Of a stretch of 64,000 nt of DNA, positions 46,187 through 56,288 are shown piece by piece. This DNA is from Ignavibacteriae bacterium HGW-Ignavibacteriae-2 (GTDB taxonomy: Bacteria > Bacteroidota > Ignavibacteria > Ignavibacteriales > Melioribacteraceae). The position numbers and the translations under genes are program-made. The DNA lies in the NCBI GenBank assembly GCA_002839805.1, contig PGYT01000001.1, forward strand, positions 155,530 through 219,529, read 5' to 3'. Each line of letters starts with the position of its first letter. Positions within the stretch are counted from its first letter, which is position 1. Under the pieces are notes generated by a model, which saw nothing but the letters and a program-made list of their open reading frames with translations, was not told the origin of the DNA and did not search any database.

Positions 46187-47209
46187 TTAGAAACTAAGTA
46201 TTACTCCAAAACTGTGTACGTCATCTAAATATTCGTATTTCTGAAAAGCGTAATCCACTGAAATATCCAATGGTCCCATATTTTTATAGTTAATTCCAAT
46301 TCCGGCTGTCAATCCTTCCTGGGCGTCTTCCAAAAATATTGTTTTATAACCACCCCGTAATTCTATCAATTCGTTAAAGAGCGACAATTCGCCCCCTACA
46401 TTTACCCATTGTTGATTATCGTTCGGATAGTTTGCATCAACCGCGAGAGTAAGTCTCTGGTTATTCAAAAAATAAAAATCTCTTGAAATCCCGATTTGAA
46501 GTCTTAACGGCAATTCATATTTTTCGGTTGCAAGCATAGCATCAACTGTTTCATTGTTACCTGAACTGTTAGGATTTTGATCGTAACGTACAAGTAGATC
46601 GTCTCCGCTGATCTGCATTTTTGTTCCGAAGTTTGTAATGCTGCTGGCAAACTTGATACCGTAAAAAGGTGTAGTAAATATGGTTCCGATGTCTACGGCA
46701 ACACCTTCGGCGCTTGAGTTATAAATGGATTCTCTTATATATTTAACATTAGCGCCTACAATAAATTCTTCGGTAATATTCCGCGCATATGTTAAACCGA
46801 AAGCATAACTTCCCGCGTTAAATGTTGCACCAGTGCCTTCGGGATTAAGCTCGGTTGTAACATCCATATCGCCGTAGTTTATAGCTGTTACATTAACACC
46901 TATATTACCGAATTCGCCTGCAGGAATTACAACGCCAAAATAGTTGAGATTAATATCGGCAAACATTTTAGTGTAAGTAAAAATCCCCTGGTATTTATTT
47001 ATTGAAGCGATACCGGCAGGATTCCAGTACATTGACGAAGCATCATCAACCGTAGATGAAGATGCGGCGCCCATTGCATTTGCCCGGGCGCCAACACCTA
47101 TGCTTAAAAATTTTGCTGCTGTAGTTCCTGTTTTTGAAACACTTTGTCCAAACAGAACTCCGCATACAATCATGTTTATTACTGCTATTATAATTTTTCT
47201 ATTAAACAC
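46187..47209 (-). CDS. PorV/PorQ-family outer-membrane barrel (cassette II)
   Basis: 340 aa. A signal peptide is followed by KFLSIGVGARANAMGAA and MYWNPAGIASI, the classic PorV/PorQ N-terminal pattern. The rest consists of amphipathic strands typical of a FadL-like barrel, ending FGVILSF. It matches PorV more closely than the cassette I copy does, because the NPAG motif is intact. It lies 40 bp after the 1213-aa gene and 54 bp before the VDM protein gene, so it is co-transcribed. Likely role: moving or retaining the cassette's own T9SS cargo. Direct transport of hydrophobic ligands, as FadL does, is the main alternative. Confidence 0.87.
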   Translation of the reverse strand: MFNRKIIIAVINMIVCGVLFGQSVSKTGTTAAKFLSIGVGARANAMGAASSSTVDDASSMYWNPAGIASINKYQGIFTYTKMFADINLNYFGVVIPAGEFGNIGVNVTAINYGDMDVTTELNPEGTGATFNAGSYAFGLTYARNITEEFIVGANVKYIRESIYNSSAEGVAVDIGTIFTTPFYGIKFASSITNFGTKMQISGDDLLVRYDQNPNSSGNNETVDAMLATEKYELPLRLQIGISRDFYFLNNQRLTLAVDANYPNDNQQWVNVGGELSLFNELIELRGGYKTIFLEDAQEGLTAGIGINYKNMGPLDISVDYAFQKYEYLDDVHSFGVILSF

Positions 47210-47249
47210 AATTAACTCCTTGAATGTTATCTAGAAGTTTGTTCATTAA

Positions 47250-50200
47250 CTATTTAATTACGGCAAACTTACCCGTTTTTTGTCCAATCCCGGGTGCATC
47301 AACATGATATATATAAACACCATATGATATTGCCAGATTATCTTTTGTAAGCATATCCCAAACCGCGGTGCCATCATTATAAGTACCGAAGTGGTCAATT
47401 GATTTTACTAACTCTCCGTTAACTGTAAAAATCCGTATTGTACATTCTTTAGGCAGATGCGTAAAATGCAAAGCTCTCGGGCCGCGCCCGGAGTTAAATG
47501 GATTTTTAACTTCCCAACTCGCCGAGGCTACGTAAGGATTAGGAACAACTTTAATATTTTCCAATTCTTCTTTTGCCATTGTTTTATCCACTGACGCGGC
47601 AGTGGCAACAAACCTGAATTTATCCGAGGATAAGAAAGGTTTACGAAGATTGATTTGAATAACATCACCGGTGGTCGGGAAACGAAGTCCGCCCGTGGCA
47701 TCGCCATTAAGATAGAACCACCATGTAAATACAAGAGTACCGCTTGCATTAGGCTCAAGAAATACTATTCTATCTCGTGTAGCGCCTTTTGCTGTCAATT
47801 TTCCGGCTCCCTCTTGCAGATCAATTTCAACAAATCCGAATTCGATAAACTTCTGCGTACTTTTATTGAATACAGTAAAGTTTACATCCTTAGCCGGGAA
47901 TGTAGTTCCTGATAAAACGAATTCCTTGGATTTACCAATACCAACCTCACCGAAAGTTATCTCGTAGTCGTTAGGTCTCTGCTCTCCTTTATCTTTCTGA
48001 GTCACTAGTTTTTCAAAAATATAATTCTGAATACCAGTGTTATTCCATCCTGAGGTAAGTTTATTTAACTGTACCTGAGCTTCGTTGGAAAAATTCAACC
48101 TAAATCCGTCGGTTAGAGGTTGTTCAAAAGTTGAGGCAAAGTTTCTGCTCTTATCAATAATTATTTTATTAGCCGTAGAATCGTACAAAGAAAACGTTTT
48201 TGTAGTAAGCGTATCATTTTCAGTACTTTTTGAAGCTAATTTCAGAGTATCCTGGAAAGTAATATTATATACGTGACCGTCTTTTATTTCATTAAAATCA
48301 ACTATTTCGTATGTAACCGCCCCTGTTGTAGTTCCTTGTACAAGTTTAATTTCGCCCAATGTGGCGTTTACCAAACCGGCTACAGGCGCTTCGGGTTTAA
48401 CTCGAACAACGTTAGGTCCTAAAACCACATCACCATTAGGCTGCAGTGATAATCTTATAGTTGATTCCGTTGGAATAATATTACCAGCAGGGAAACCAAA
48501 ATCATATGCTACAATGGCGTAATAATATGTAAATCCATTCTGAACACTATTGTCAATATACGTATGTTTAAGTCCTGTGTTATCGCCCAGATAATACTTA
48601 ATACCATCAATACCCACAGAATCGAAGCCGGAGTAATTATCCACTAAATCGAACGTAACAAGAGGAGTTTTGAAAGTAGGAATTCCGAAACCGCTTGTTA
48701 TATTTTCGGGATCCTGAAATGCGGGATCCAAAGAACGATATATTTTGTAACCTTCAAAGTCATATCCATTGCCGCCAATAGCGCTTATATATTTATCGAA
48801 AGAGGATTCCGCCAAATTGTCCCAATAAAGAATAACCTTATTATCACCTGGCACAGCTCTTAAATTAGGTGTTAGCGGAGCGTTGGCAAATTGATAATCA
48901 TTTTCATAAGTTTCCTGAACACGCACTTTCTTTCTTAAAATTTCTTTTCTTCTTATCAATCCATCCGGATCAGGAACTGGTCCGTTGGCAAGAATTACTG
49001 CAATTGAAATAGGTTCGGTTCTGCCCGATCGGAGCGGGAAAAATCCGGAGGACATAAATAAATCGTACTCACCTGAAACCACCGATCTGGGGTCGTAAAA
49101 ACGACCTGGACGCATCAGGCGGAACCAAATAACATCATCGGAAACAGAATTAAAATTCCAGGATCCCGCGGCTTCGTACTGAGCATTGGTAATACCGATC
49201 TGATCAGTTTCAGAAACGTCTGTTACATCAACGTTTGGTTCGCCGGGTAAATTAAATTTTGCGCCTGAAGTAGGCTTACCATCACCTTCCCCTTGATCGC
49301 CGGTACCGGGAATTCCATCTAAACCAACGTCATCTGTAAGAGCATTCCAATCGCCGTCGTTATCAATTCCGTCGTCTCTTGCCTCATCAATCATCTCATC
49401 AATATTTTCATCAATATTCTCGTCTATCGCACCGTTTTTATCATTATCAATACCATCTGCATATTTTTTACCCAGATCCTCAGCTTTAACGTCATATAAG
49501 ATAACATTAGAACCGGGGACTTTATATCGGTAATAAGGGGCATCTGCCGCAGCGGCATTAATAATTGCCTGAGTAATTACTGGGCTGCCTTCTTCTCCAT
49601 TTCCGTTATTGTCTATAAAATCTTTAAACTTCATTCCAATGTCGTCGGCTTCCACCATGATAAGATGAACCGCACCCTGTTGTATGGGATCGGTTTCGGG
49701 ATTACGAGGCCATCTTTTCCATTTATCCGCATCGGAGTTATCAACCATTTGCTGGGTTACAACAGGACTTCCGTCCTCACCGTCGTTATCATTATCAATT
49801 CTATCAGCATACGTAACACCAACCTGGTTGTTAAAAGCTATATGAGTTTCATTTTCGTCTATAAGTCCGTTTCCGTTATTGTCAATAAGATCGTCAACAA
49901 TTTCACCCTCGAGCATTGCGGCCGAAACTATAGGTCCATCTTCTCCATCACCGTCATTATCAATTCTATCTTCAGCATTACCCGGAGTTTCAAGGAAGGC
50001 CTGACCAATCATACCAACCGGATCGGAGCCGAAATCAGGAGCTCTATGATCTTTATCCCTGCTGAATCCAATATCATAAATCAAATCGAATTCCGAGATA
50101 TCATCCTGCGAATCACCGTTGCCGCCGACAAAATCGGCATGCCACATAATAACGCCGACTTTTTCAATGTCTTTAGTTCCGTCATTTTTAACGTTATGAA

Positions 50201-50891
50201 GCACATAAATTGCGTCTTGAACCAAAACCTGCGACCAAGCTAAAGCTCTAACGTCTAAAATTATTCCAAGTCCTTTTCTGGATTTATCAGTAGAGTCTGG
50301 GAAATAATTATATCTTGTATATTTATCATCAGATGCTCTGTAAAAAATTTCCTGATCAGCACGGAAGTCATTTTTTCCGCCCAAACCATTCCAACTGCCC
50401 GCCCAGCCCGGATCTTCTTTATCGTTCATTCTATCCGGCCATGATTTTGGCCATGTTGTTTCATCAACGCTGGTAGCAATCTGACTGGGATTACGGGCAT
50501 CATTATAATATCCTTTAACAGGCTCAATATTCCAGCTTGCTCCTTGAGGACTTTGTCTGTAGGTTGGAGTATCAACAACTTTAATAAGCGCGCCGGTTTC
50601 ATCTACAACTTCGCCGCCTACAAAAAGTGCCGATAAAGCCAAATAAACTTGTCCTGTATTTTTTGGCCATTCGTATGGGGTCTGAACATTAATCGGAAAC
50701 TCGCCACCTGTTCTGCCGGTAAACCCAAAATTATGAACTGTAGTTCTAATTTTATTACCTTCCAACTGAGCGGTACGGCGCAAACTGGCGTCGCCACGTT
50801 CTTTGCCCGGGACGTACTGAGCAAATGTGCTTTCGCAAACAAGCAGAGTGGTAATAATTAGAACTAATAAAAACTTTATTTTAAGACTCAT
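47250..50891 (-). CDS. Very large secreted protein with calcium-type DxDxDG repeats and VVPNPY C-terminal domain
   Basis: 1213 aa, signal peptide to about residue 24. The N-terminal part (about 30-290) resembles the equivalent region of the cassette I 703-aa protein. Residues about 305-530 hold repeated acidic loops such as DRIDNDGDGEDG, DLIDNNGNGLIDEN, DRIDNDNDGEDG and DGIDNDKNGAIDEN, like thrombospondin type 3/dockerin calcium sites. Fibronectin-III-like parts follow (about 650-800). The C-terminal domain (about 1110-1213) has IKVVPNPYVAS and TIRIFTVNGELVKSI. It is encoded directly after the SusC-like receptor, in the slot of SusD, without SusD similarity. I infer a calcium-stabilised surface partner of the receptor. 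Confidence 0.78.
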   Translation of the reverse strand: MSLKIKFLLVLIITTLLVCESTFAQYVPGKERGDASLRRTAQLEGNKIRTTVHNFGFTGRTGGEFPINVQTPYEWPKNTGQVYLALSALFVGGEVVDETGALIKVVDTPTYRQSPQGASWNIEPVKGYYNDARNPSQIATSVDETTWPKSWPDRMNDKEDPGWAGSWNGLGGKNDFRADQEIFYRASDDKYTRYNYFPDSTDKSRKGLGIILDVRALAWSQVLVQDAIYVLHNVKNDGTKDIEKVGVIMWHADFVGGNGDSQDDISEFDLIYDIGFSRDKDHRAPDFGSDPVGMIGQAFLETPGNAEDRIDNDGDGEDGPIVSAAMLEGEIVDDLIDNNGNGLIDENETHIAFNNQVGVTYADRIDNDNDGEDGSPVVTQQMVDNSDADKWKRWPRNPETDPIQQGAVHLIMVEADDIGMKFKDFIDNNGNGEEGSPVITQAIINAAAADAPYYRYKVPGSNVILYDVKAEDLGKKYADGIDNDKNGAIDENIDENIDEMIDEARDDGIDNDGDWNALTDDVGLDGIPGTGDQGEGDGKPTSGAKFNLPGEPNVDVTDVSETDQIGITNAQYEAAGSWNFNSVSDDVIWFRLMRPGRFYDPRSVVSGEYDLFMSSGFFPLRSGRTEPISIAVILANGPVPDPDGLIRRKEILRKKVRVQETYENDYQFANAPLTPNLRAVPGDNKVILYWDNLAESSFDKYISAIGGNGYDFEGYKIYRSLDPAFQDPENITSGFGIPTFKTPLVTFDLVDNYSGFDSVGIDGIKYYLGDNTGLKHTYIDNSVQNGFTYYYAIVAYDFGFPAGNIIPTESTIRLSLQPNGDVVLGPNVVRVKPEAPVAGLVNATLGEIKLVQGTTTGAVTYEIVDFNEIKDGHVYNITFQDTLKLASKSTENDTLTTKTFSLYDSTANKIIIDKSRNFASTFEQPLTDGFRLNFSNEAQVQLNKLTSGWNNTGIQNYIFEKLVTQKDKGEQRPNDYEITFGEVGIGKSKEFVLSGTTFPAKDVNFTVFNKSTQKFIEFGFVEIDLQEGAGKLTAKGATRDRIVFLEPNASGTLVFTWWFYLNGDATGGLRFPTTGDVIQINLRKPFLSSDKFRFVATAASVDKTMAKEELENIKVVPNPYVASASWEVKNPFNSGRGPRALHFTHLPKECTIRIFTVNGELVKSIDHFGTYNDGTAVWDMLTKDNLAISYGVYIYHVDAPGIGQKTGKFAVIK

Positions 50892-50924
50892 AAAAGAAGC
50901 CTCCTCTATAAAAATTCATTTAGA

Positions 50925-53606
50925 TTAAAACTCTATATCAAATCCTAATTGTACTAACCTAGGTGGTACATAATTCCATGGTCTTGTCAAATATTCTTCT
51001 ACTGTATTTGGTCTGTTTGCATCCTCACCAACATTCTGCGCTTCAGTTGTGTATGATGGATCACCGGTATCCGCGAACACATTTACTACTGTTTTTGTGT
51101 CTAATAAATTAAAAACTCGAATGAACGCATTAAGATTGTAACCAAACACATCGAATGATTTGTTTACTTTAAGATCAAGATTAAATTGATCGGGTCTTCT
51201 GCGAACATTTCGCTGGAAGCCGGAGGTTAAACCTCTCTCAGCAGTAAATTGTGTAATCGAAGGTGTATAAGGTAGTCCGGTACCGTAACGACCCAACAAA
51301 CTCACTCCCCAGTCAGCGTCCCCAACATATAAAGAAGCGTTAAACTGATGTCTCTGATCCCAATCTAAAGGAATTAGATAAAGCGTGGGTTCGTCATTTC
51401 CCTGTTGAGCGTAAAATTCTTGTTCCGGAGTGGAGTTGCTGCCTTCAGCAACTTGGTAAGTATAGTTAACATCTAATCCGTAATTGTTTGAGAAATTTTT
51501 ATTAAAACTAACCGTAACGCCTTTAACGTTCGAATAATCTTTATTGGTATAAATTGAATAAGCTATTCCGTTAATAGTTCTAATAAACGGTCCGGCAGTA
51601 ATCCAATCCCTTATGTCTCTGTAAAAAAGAGTAGCGTCAATTAAAAAAGAGCCCATAAATTCCTGTCTGAAACCAATTTCGTACATAATTGTTTTTTGCG
51701 GTTCAATATCAGGATTTCCATAAGGTCCGTATGAGGATCCGGTATTAGGCACTTTATATTTTCCACCGTTAAATAAATATTGGAAAGGTGGAATCTGTAA
51801 AAAATGTCCGTATGAAAAATGAATAACTCCTTCGGCACTTATAGGATAAGCGATCCCGAATCTTGGACCAATATTTAATTTTGGTTTAGCGTCTTTATAA
51901 AACAAAGGCTCTCTTTCAGCGATTGAAAGTTCTTCCATTCCCGGACGCAGAGGAGCGTATATATTCGGATCGGTGGGATCTACTAAAATTTGTCCCTTGG
52001 AATCAAAATAATCCAGACGAAGGCCAATATTTATTATAACGTCGTTGTACTCTATTTTATCCTGAAAATATGCAGATGCATCTATTGGGCTATTTTCATA
52101 TTTATCCCTGTTCGGAGAGAGCACACTTGGTATTGCGGGTTCAAATGGTTCAACGGGAACATCATTCAGTAATTTAGGTTCAACGTTATAATCGTCGAAT
52201 GTGAGTTTGTGAGTTTTAATTTCAGCGCCAACCTTAATCAAATGATTCTCATTCAACTGGCTCGAATAATCTAATTTAGCCAACCAGGTTTCTGTTCCCC
52301 TGTTGAATTGATGATTATTTGTTCCGCCGCTAATAAAAGCGTAACCGACCCTGTTTGTGGAATCCGGATGAATATATCGTGAATCCAGAGGATTCTCATA
52401 TAAGTACTCGTCAAATGTTCTTTTAAAGTAAGACCCCTTAAGCGTGTAGAAAGCTGAAGAAGAGAAGGTATGGGTCATTGTAAAAGTGGTGGTAATAGAA
52501 TTATCAAATTTTGTTACATCTCCATCCGGATTATATTTCCAGTCGTGTCCGTAATCTTTATATTCTTCGTCAGAAAGCAACATTTCCATGTTAAACTTAA
52601 AAGAGGACGACGCCACCCAACTGATGTTGGCAATTCCCATATAACGTTTGCTGTAATTCATAGCAACATAATCGCCATTGCCGGCGGTGCCATCAGTATT
52701 AAAAACGCGTTTGCCGTATAAATAACCGTCATCGTAAGTATAACGGGCGTTGCCGAAGAATTTAAGTCTGTTGCCCGCAAATGGAACCGGACCGCTTAAA
52801 CTTCCCTGAAGGTTATAATTGGCAATCGGGTTAAAGTCATCTATATGGTTAAATATTTTATCATGATTACTCAGATAATCGCTGGAGTAAACTTTAATAT
52901 TTCCATGAAATTTGCTGCCCCCCTCTTTTGTTACAGTATTTATAACACCAGAAAGAGCATTACCGTATTCAGCGTTAAATGTACCGCTTATAACCTGGAG
53001 TTCCTGAACACTGCTGTTGTCAATCTCAATGCCACGGCTGTTATCGTAAGAGTCGGTAATTGATATACCGTTTAACTGATATGTTATTTCGTTGGTTCTA
53101 CCGCCGCGTATGTGAAAATCACCGTTTGCGTCGCGCGAAACACCAGCCTGTAATTGTAAAACATCATCAATTTCAGCAACAGGCAAGTTTTCTATTGATT
53201 CCGCAGAAATCGAAGATTGGCTTGATGTAACATCTTTCTTTATTCCGCCCATCTGAGCTTGAACTACTACCTCGCCTAGCTCAACAGATGTTGGAGTAAG
53301 AACAACGTCCAATTTAGTAGTCAAGTCAATTGATATCGAAACGTTCTCTATTGTTTTCGTCTGGTATCCGATATATTGGACCTTTACACTGTACCGTCCG
53401 GGGGAAAGATTTAATATCACATAATTACCATCGAGATCGGTAGCTGCACCCATAACGGTTCCTTCGATAGTAATATTTACGAACGGAAGGGCATCGCCGG
53501 TAGAGGAGTCTGTAACTTTTCCAGTTAACTTTCCGGTTGTACCGCCCCACATTATATTAGTATAAAGGAAAACTACCGAGAATAAAAACAGTAAACTTTT
53601 TCTCAT
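50925..53606 (-). CDS. SusC-like TonB-dependent receptor (cassette II)
   Basis: 893 aa. A signal peptide precedes a carboxypeptidase-regulatory-like domain (about 24-110, GKLTGKVTDSSTGDALPFVN). A TonB-box-like stretch (GEVVVQAQ) leads to a plug (about 120-230) with DFHIRGGRTNEITYQLNG and NAEYGNALSGVINTVT, then a barrel ending in Phe. It matches the cassette I receptor in layout but is about 160 residues shorter. The gene follows the parvulin lipoprotein gene by 27 bp and leads into the 1213-aa protein gene by 33 bp. Its ligand is probably a glycan, given the sandwich-domain proteins and amylase in the region. Confidence 0.92.
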   Translation of the reverse strand: MRKSLLFLFSVVFLYTNIMWGGTTGKLTGKVTDSSTGDALPFVNITIEGTVMGAATDLDGNYVILNLSPGRYSVKVQYIGYQTKTIENVSISIDLTTKLDVVLTPTSVELGEVVVQAQMGGIKKDVTSSQSSISAESIENLPVAEIDDVLQLQAGVSRDANGDFHIRGGRTNEITYQLNGISITDSYDNSRGIEIDNSSVQELQVISGTFNAEYGNALSGVINTVTKEGGSKFHGNIKVYSSDYLSNHDKIFNHIDDFNPIANYNLQGSLSGPVPFAGNRLKFFGNARYTYDDGYLYGKRVFNTDGTAGNGDYVAMNYSKRYMGIANISWVASSSFKFNMEMLLSDEEYKDYGHDWKYNPDGDVTKFDNSITTTFTMTHTFSSSAFYTLKGSYFKRTFDEYLYENPLDSRYIHPDSTNRVGYAFISGGTNNHQFNRGTETWLAKLDYSSQLNENHLIKVGAEIKTHKLTFDDYNVEPKLLNDVPVEPFEPAIPSVLSPNRDKYENSPIDASAYFQDKIEYNDVIINIGLRLDYFDSKGQILVDPTDPNIYAPLRPGMEELSIAEREPLFYKDAKPKLNIGPRFGIAYPISAEGVIHFSYGHFLQIPPFQYLFNGGKYKVPNTGSSYGPYGNPDIEPQKTIMYEIGFRQEFMGSFLIDATLFYRDIRDWITAGPFIRTINGIAYSIYTNKDYSNVKGVTVSFNKNFSNNYGLDVNYTYQVAEGSNSTPEQEFYAQQGNDEPTLYLIPLDWDQRHQFNASLYVGDADWGVSLLGRYGTGLPYTPSITQFTAERGLTSGFQRNVRRRPDQFNLDLKVNKSFDVFGYNLNAFIRVFNLLDTKTVVNVFADTGDPSYTTEAQNVGEDANRPNTVEEYLTRPWNYVPPRLVQLGFDIEF

Positions 53607-53633
53607 TTGGTACTCCCTTAATTAAAAAAAAAT

Positions 53634-55304
53634 TTATTTTCCAATTGTTATTGAAGTCAATAGAGCATCGTCAGTAACAACTTCAACTTTATCATACAAT
53701 TTATTTATATAATTTCGTATCAGATCTTTTTGAAACTTGAATTTTGCAGCTGCCATAGCTTCATTCTTTACTTCTTCAAAAGCTAAGGGACGACTTTCAA
53801 CTTTTTCAATTACTTTGAATATGCCGTAAAGTCCTTGAATTTCTATCGGTTTAAGGAGAACATTTAGAGGAGCATTCCAGAAATAATCCTTTAAGTTACC
53901 AAATTTTGTAATATTCGCAAGTCCCAATTCACCATTATTTTCCGCCGAATATTTGCGCAAAGAATATTTTTTTGCGAGAGAAGCAAAATTGGCTTTGCCT
54001 TGTAAAGCTTTATAAATACTATCGGCTCTTCCCTTATTATCAACTATAATTTCCTGAATATTTACCTGCCTGTGTGTAGAGAAAAATTCTGTGTTCTGAG
54101 CGAAAAATTTTTGCACAATCGAATCGGGTATAGACTCATTCTCTATAATTTCGTTGAATTTAAACTCTAGAAATAAGTTTTTACTCAATTGCGAATAAAC
54201 TTTTTCGACCTCTTCATTTTCATCATATCCCAAATCTTCGGCCTTATCCAATAAAACATCCTGCATGTAAAAACCTTTTATTACAGCATTAAGGTTTTTT
54301 GTTGAGGTAACCTTTTCGCGATGAAATTCGGGGAGGTTATTAATACGTTCAATAATCTGATGACTAGTAAATTTTTTACCGTTAAAATCGGAACAAACAT
54401 TATCGTTAATGTTTTGGAATTCCAAGCCGCCATCAATTAATCTTCGGGGATCAATTTGTTTAAATAAATCGTCGGTGGCTTTTTCGTTAATAGTAACTTT
54501 ATTAAAGTCGATTAAGCCGGAAACAAACTCAACTTCTGAAGGTCTTTTTTTCCGTATTTTTAACGCTCTTTCAAGTTTAGATTTTTTATTGAGGTATTCA
54601 TATTCAGTTAAAAGAGGGTGAGGGAATCTGTCCTCAACTTTAATAATGCTATAACCGTTGGAAGTTTTTACAGGTTTCGAGATTTCGCCCGGTTTCATTG
54701 AATAGGCAACATCTTCAAAAACAGGATCCATATCACCCCAGGTAAAATAACCAATAAATCCGCCGTTGTTCTTAAGTGTAGAATCGCTGAATACTTGTTT
54801 TGCCAGAGTTTCAAAACTTACTCCGGTTTGCAATAATTGATAAAGCTGATTGGCCTCCTCTTCAGTTTGAGCATAAAGGTGTCTGGCTGAAATCTGCTCA
54901 TTTACCCTTAAAAACGTCCTGCGTAACTCATCGTCTGCAACTGAAATTTTTGCATAAACTTCCCTGTCCTTTAATAAACCCAAAATAGATTGTTTGCGCA
55001 CCCATTCAAGATTTTTTCGGAACTCCATATTATCATAAATTTTATCATTGTTGTCGTAGTGCTGTAAAATTATTTCGTCTATCATATTCGAAAGAATAGA
55101 CCGGCGATTAATAATATTATCTTGCATACCGGTTTCAAACAGATATTTGCTATATCTTTCAACAAATTGATTTTCAGTGATTTCGTAGGAGCCGACTTTG
55201 GAAATTATTTTTTGTTCACTCTCTGAAGAGCAACTTAGAAAGGATAAAACCGATAATAACAATATCAGGCATGTTAATTTCATATTCGGTTTAGCTAGCT
55301 CCAT
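53634..55304 (-). CDS. Parvulin-type peptidyl-prolyl isomerase lipoprotein (SurA/PpiC-like)
   Basis: 556 aa. MKLTCLILLLSVLSFLSC is a lipoprotein signal; the ATG at 55304 and an internal ATG at 55283 are both possible starts. A SurA-N-like helical region (about 30-130) precedes a parvulin domain (about 135-228) with ISARHLYAQTEEEA, GGFIGYFTWGDMDPVF and KTSNGYSIIKVED. A second, more divergent parvulin domain lies at about 405-500 (VNIQEIIVDN, NNGELGLANITKF). SurA-like proteins fold outer-membrane barrels. Its position as first gene of cassette II suggests a chaperone dedicated to the receptor and PorV barrels encoded next; cassette I lacks one. Confidence 0.88.
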   Translation of the reverse strand: MELAKPNMKLTCLILLLSVLSFLSCSSESEQKIISKVGSYEITENQFVERYSKYLFETGMQDNIINRRSILSNMIDEIILQHYDNNDKIYDNMEFRKNLEWVRKQSILGLLKDREVYAKISVADDELRRTFLRVNEQISARHLYAQTEEEANQLYQLLQTGVSFETLAKQVFSDSTLKNNGGFIGYFTWGDMDPVFEDVAYSMKPGEISKPVKTSNGYSIIKVEDRFPHPLLTEYEYLNKKSKLERALKIRKKRPSEVEFVSGLIDFNKVTINEKATDDLFKQIDPRRLIDGGLEFQNINDNVCSDFNGKKFTSHQIIERINNLPEFHREKVTSTKNLNAVIKGFYMQDVLLDKAEDLGYDENEEVEKVYSQLSKNLFLEFKFNEIIENESIPDSIVQKFFAQNTEFFSTHRQVNIQEIIVDNKGRADSIYKALQGKANFASLAKKYSLRKYSAENNGELGLANITKFGNLKDYFWNAPLNVLLKPIEIQGLYGIFKVIEKVESRPLAFEEVKNEAMAAAKFKFQKDLIRNYINKLYDKVEVVTDDALLTSITIGK

Positions 55305-55555
55305 AAATCGTTATAGAGAAAAAAAAGGAATGATATAAAAAATTTTGGTTGTAATTAAAAAAGCTTTTTATGTTGTTTTTAATTGACATCCGGCAACTAT
55401 TTTTCAGATTAATGTAAGAAACAGTAATGTAACCTAACAAATATTAAAGACCCGAATTACTACACAAACAAAGGTATTTTTCCCAAAAAAGCTAAAAGTA
55501 ATCCAAAAACCTACACAAACAGGTAGGTATAAGAATAAATTAGAGATCAAATGAA

Positions 55556-56161
55556 TTAAACAACAAATCGAACTTCTTTTAATTTGCCGTAAATCCTAAA
55601 AAAATGTTTTTGTATTTGAACCAGACTTATATCTAAAAGTTCTGCGACAGCAGCTGCGCTGTTTCCTTGCCTCATAAAAGAAAGTATTTTGAACTCATCT
55701 TCGTCAAAGGATTCTTTAAGTTTTTGTAAAGAAGCAATGTTTTTCCTTTTAGTTCCGCTTATTATTTTATTGGCTATTGCAGCGCTCATTCTGGATCTTT
55801 CTTCTATAATTTCATCAATTATCATAAGAAATTGATCGGACGGAGTTTTTTTAAGAATATATCCCTGGGCACCGGCGCAGAGAGCTTTAAAAAGACTTTC
55901 ATTTTCACCATATAACGATAACACAATTATATGAGGAGCATTTTCTAAAGCATTAATCTTTTTTATGCTTTCAGTTACATTGCCCTTTTGTAAACTGATA
56001 TCTAACAAAACAACATCCACAACATTTTTTTCATATTCATCAAAAAACATTTTACAATCAGAATAGGAACCACTGCACTTATGTTCCGAATTTTGATTTA
56101 TTAAGGTTTTTAACCCTTCCCTTATAGTAACATTATCATCAATGATAGCAATATTTGCCAT
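55556..56161 (-). CDS. Response regulator with degenerate LuxR-type output domain
   Basis: 201 aa. The receiver domain is intact (D8/D9, D54, S82, K104, with GYILKKTP). The output region (about 150-201) keeps the overall LuxR helix-turn-helix pattern (GNSAAAVAELLDIS then VQIQKHFFRIYGKL), but the usual LTPREKEVL start is replaced by FDEDEFKILSFM and the C-terminal helix is cut short after GKL. DNA binding may be altered or lost, so it could act as a phosphate sink or heterodimer partner. It lies 127 bp downstream of the intact NarL regulator, of which it looks like a diverged duplicate. Confidence 0.85.
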   Translation of the reverse strand: MANIAIIDDNVTIREGLKTLINQNSEHKCSGSYSDCKMFFDEYEKNVVDVVLLDISLQKGNVTESIKKINALENAPHIIVLSLYGENESLFKALCAGAQGYILKKTPSDQFLMIIDEIIEERSRMSAAIANKIISGTKRKNIASLQKLKESFDEDEFKILSFMRQGNSAAAVAELLDISLVQIQKHFFRIYGKLKEVRFVV

Positions 56162-56288
56162 TTAAACGAGATGCCTGCATAGTAAATAGATATGATGCTA
56201 AGTTAATGTAATAAAACAGTTCAATCTACTACACATATGGAGAGATTTGAATTTAAAAGCCGCAGGTACCCTACCTGAAAAGGTAGTA

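Noticed and set aside
49665..50243. 192-codon open frame on the plus strand
   Set aside because: Antisense to the repetitive Asp/Asn-rich region of the 1213-aa gene. The Ile-rich product reflects the complement of GAT/AAT codons.
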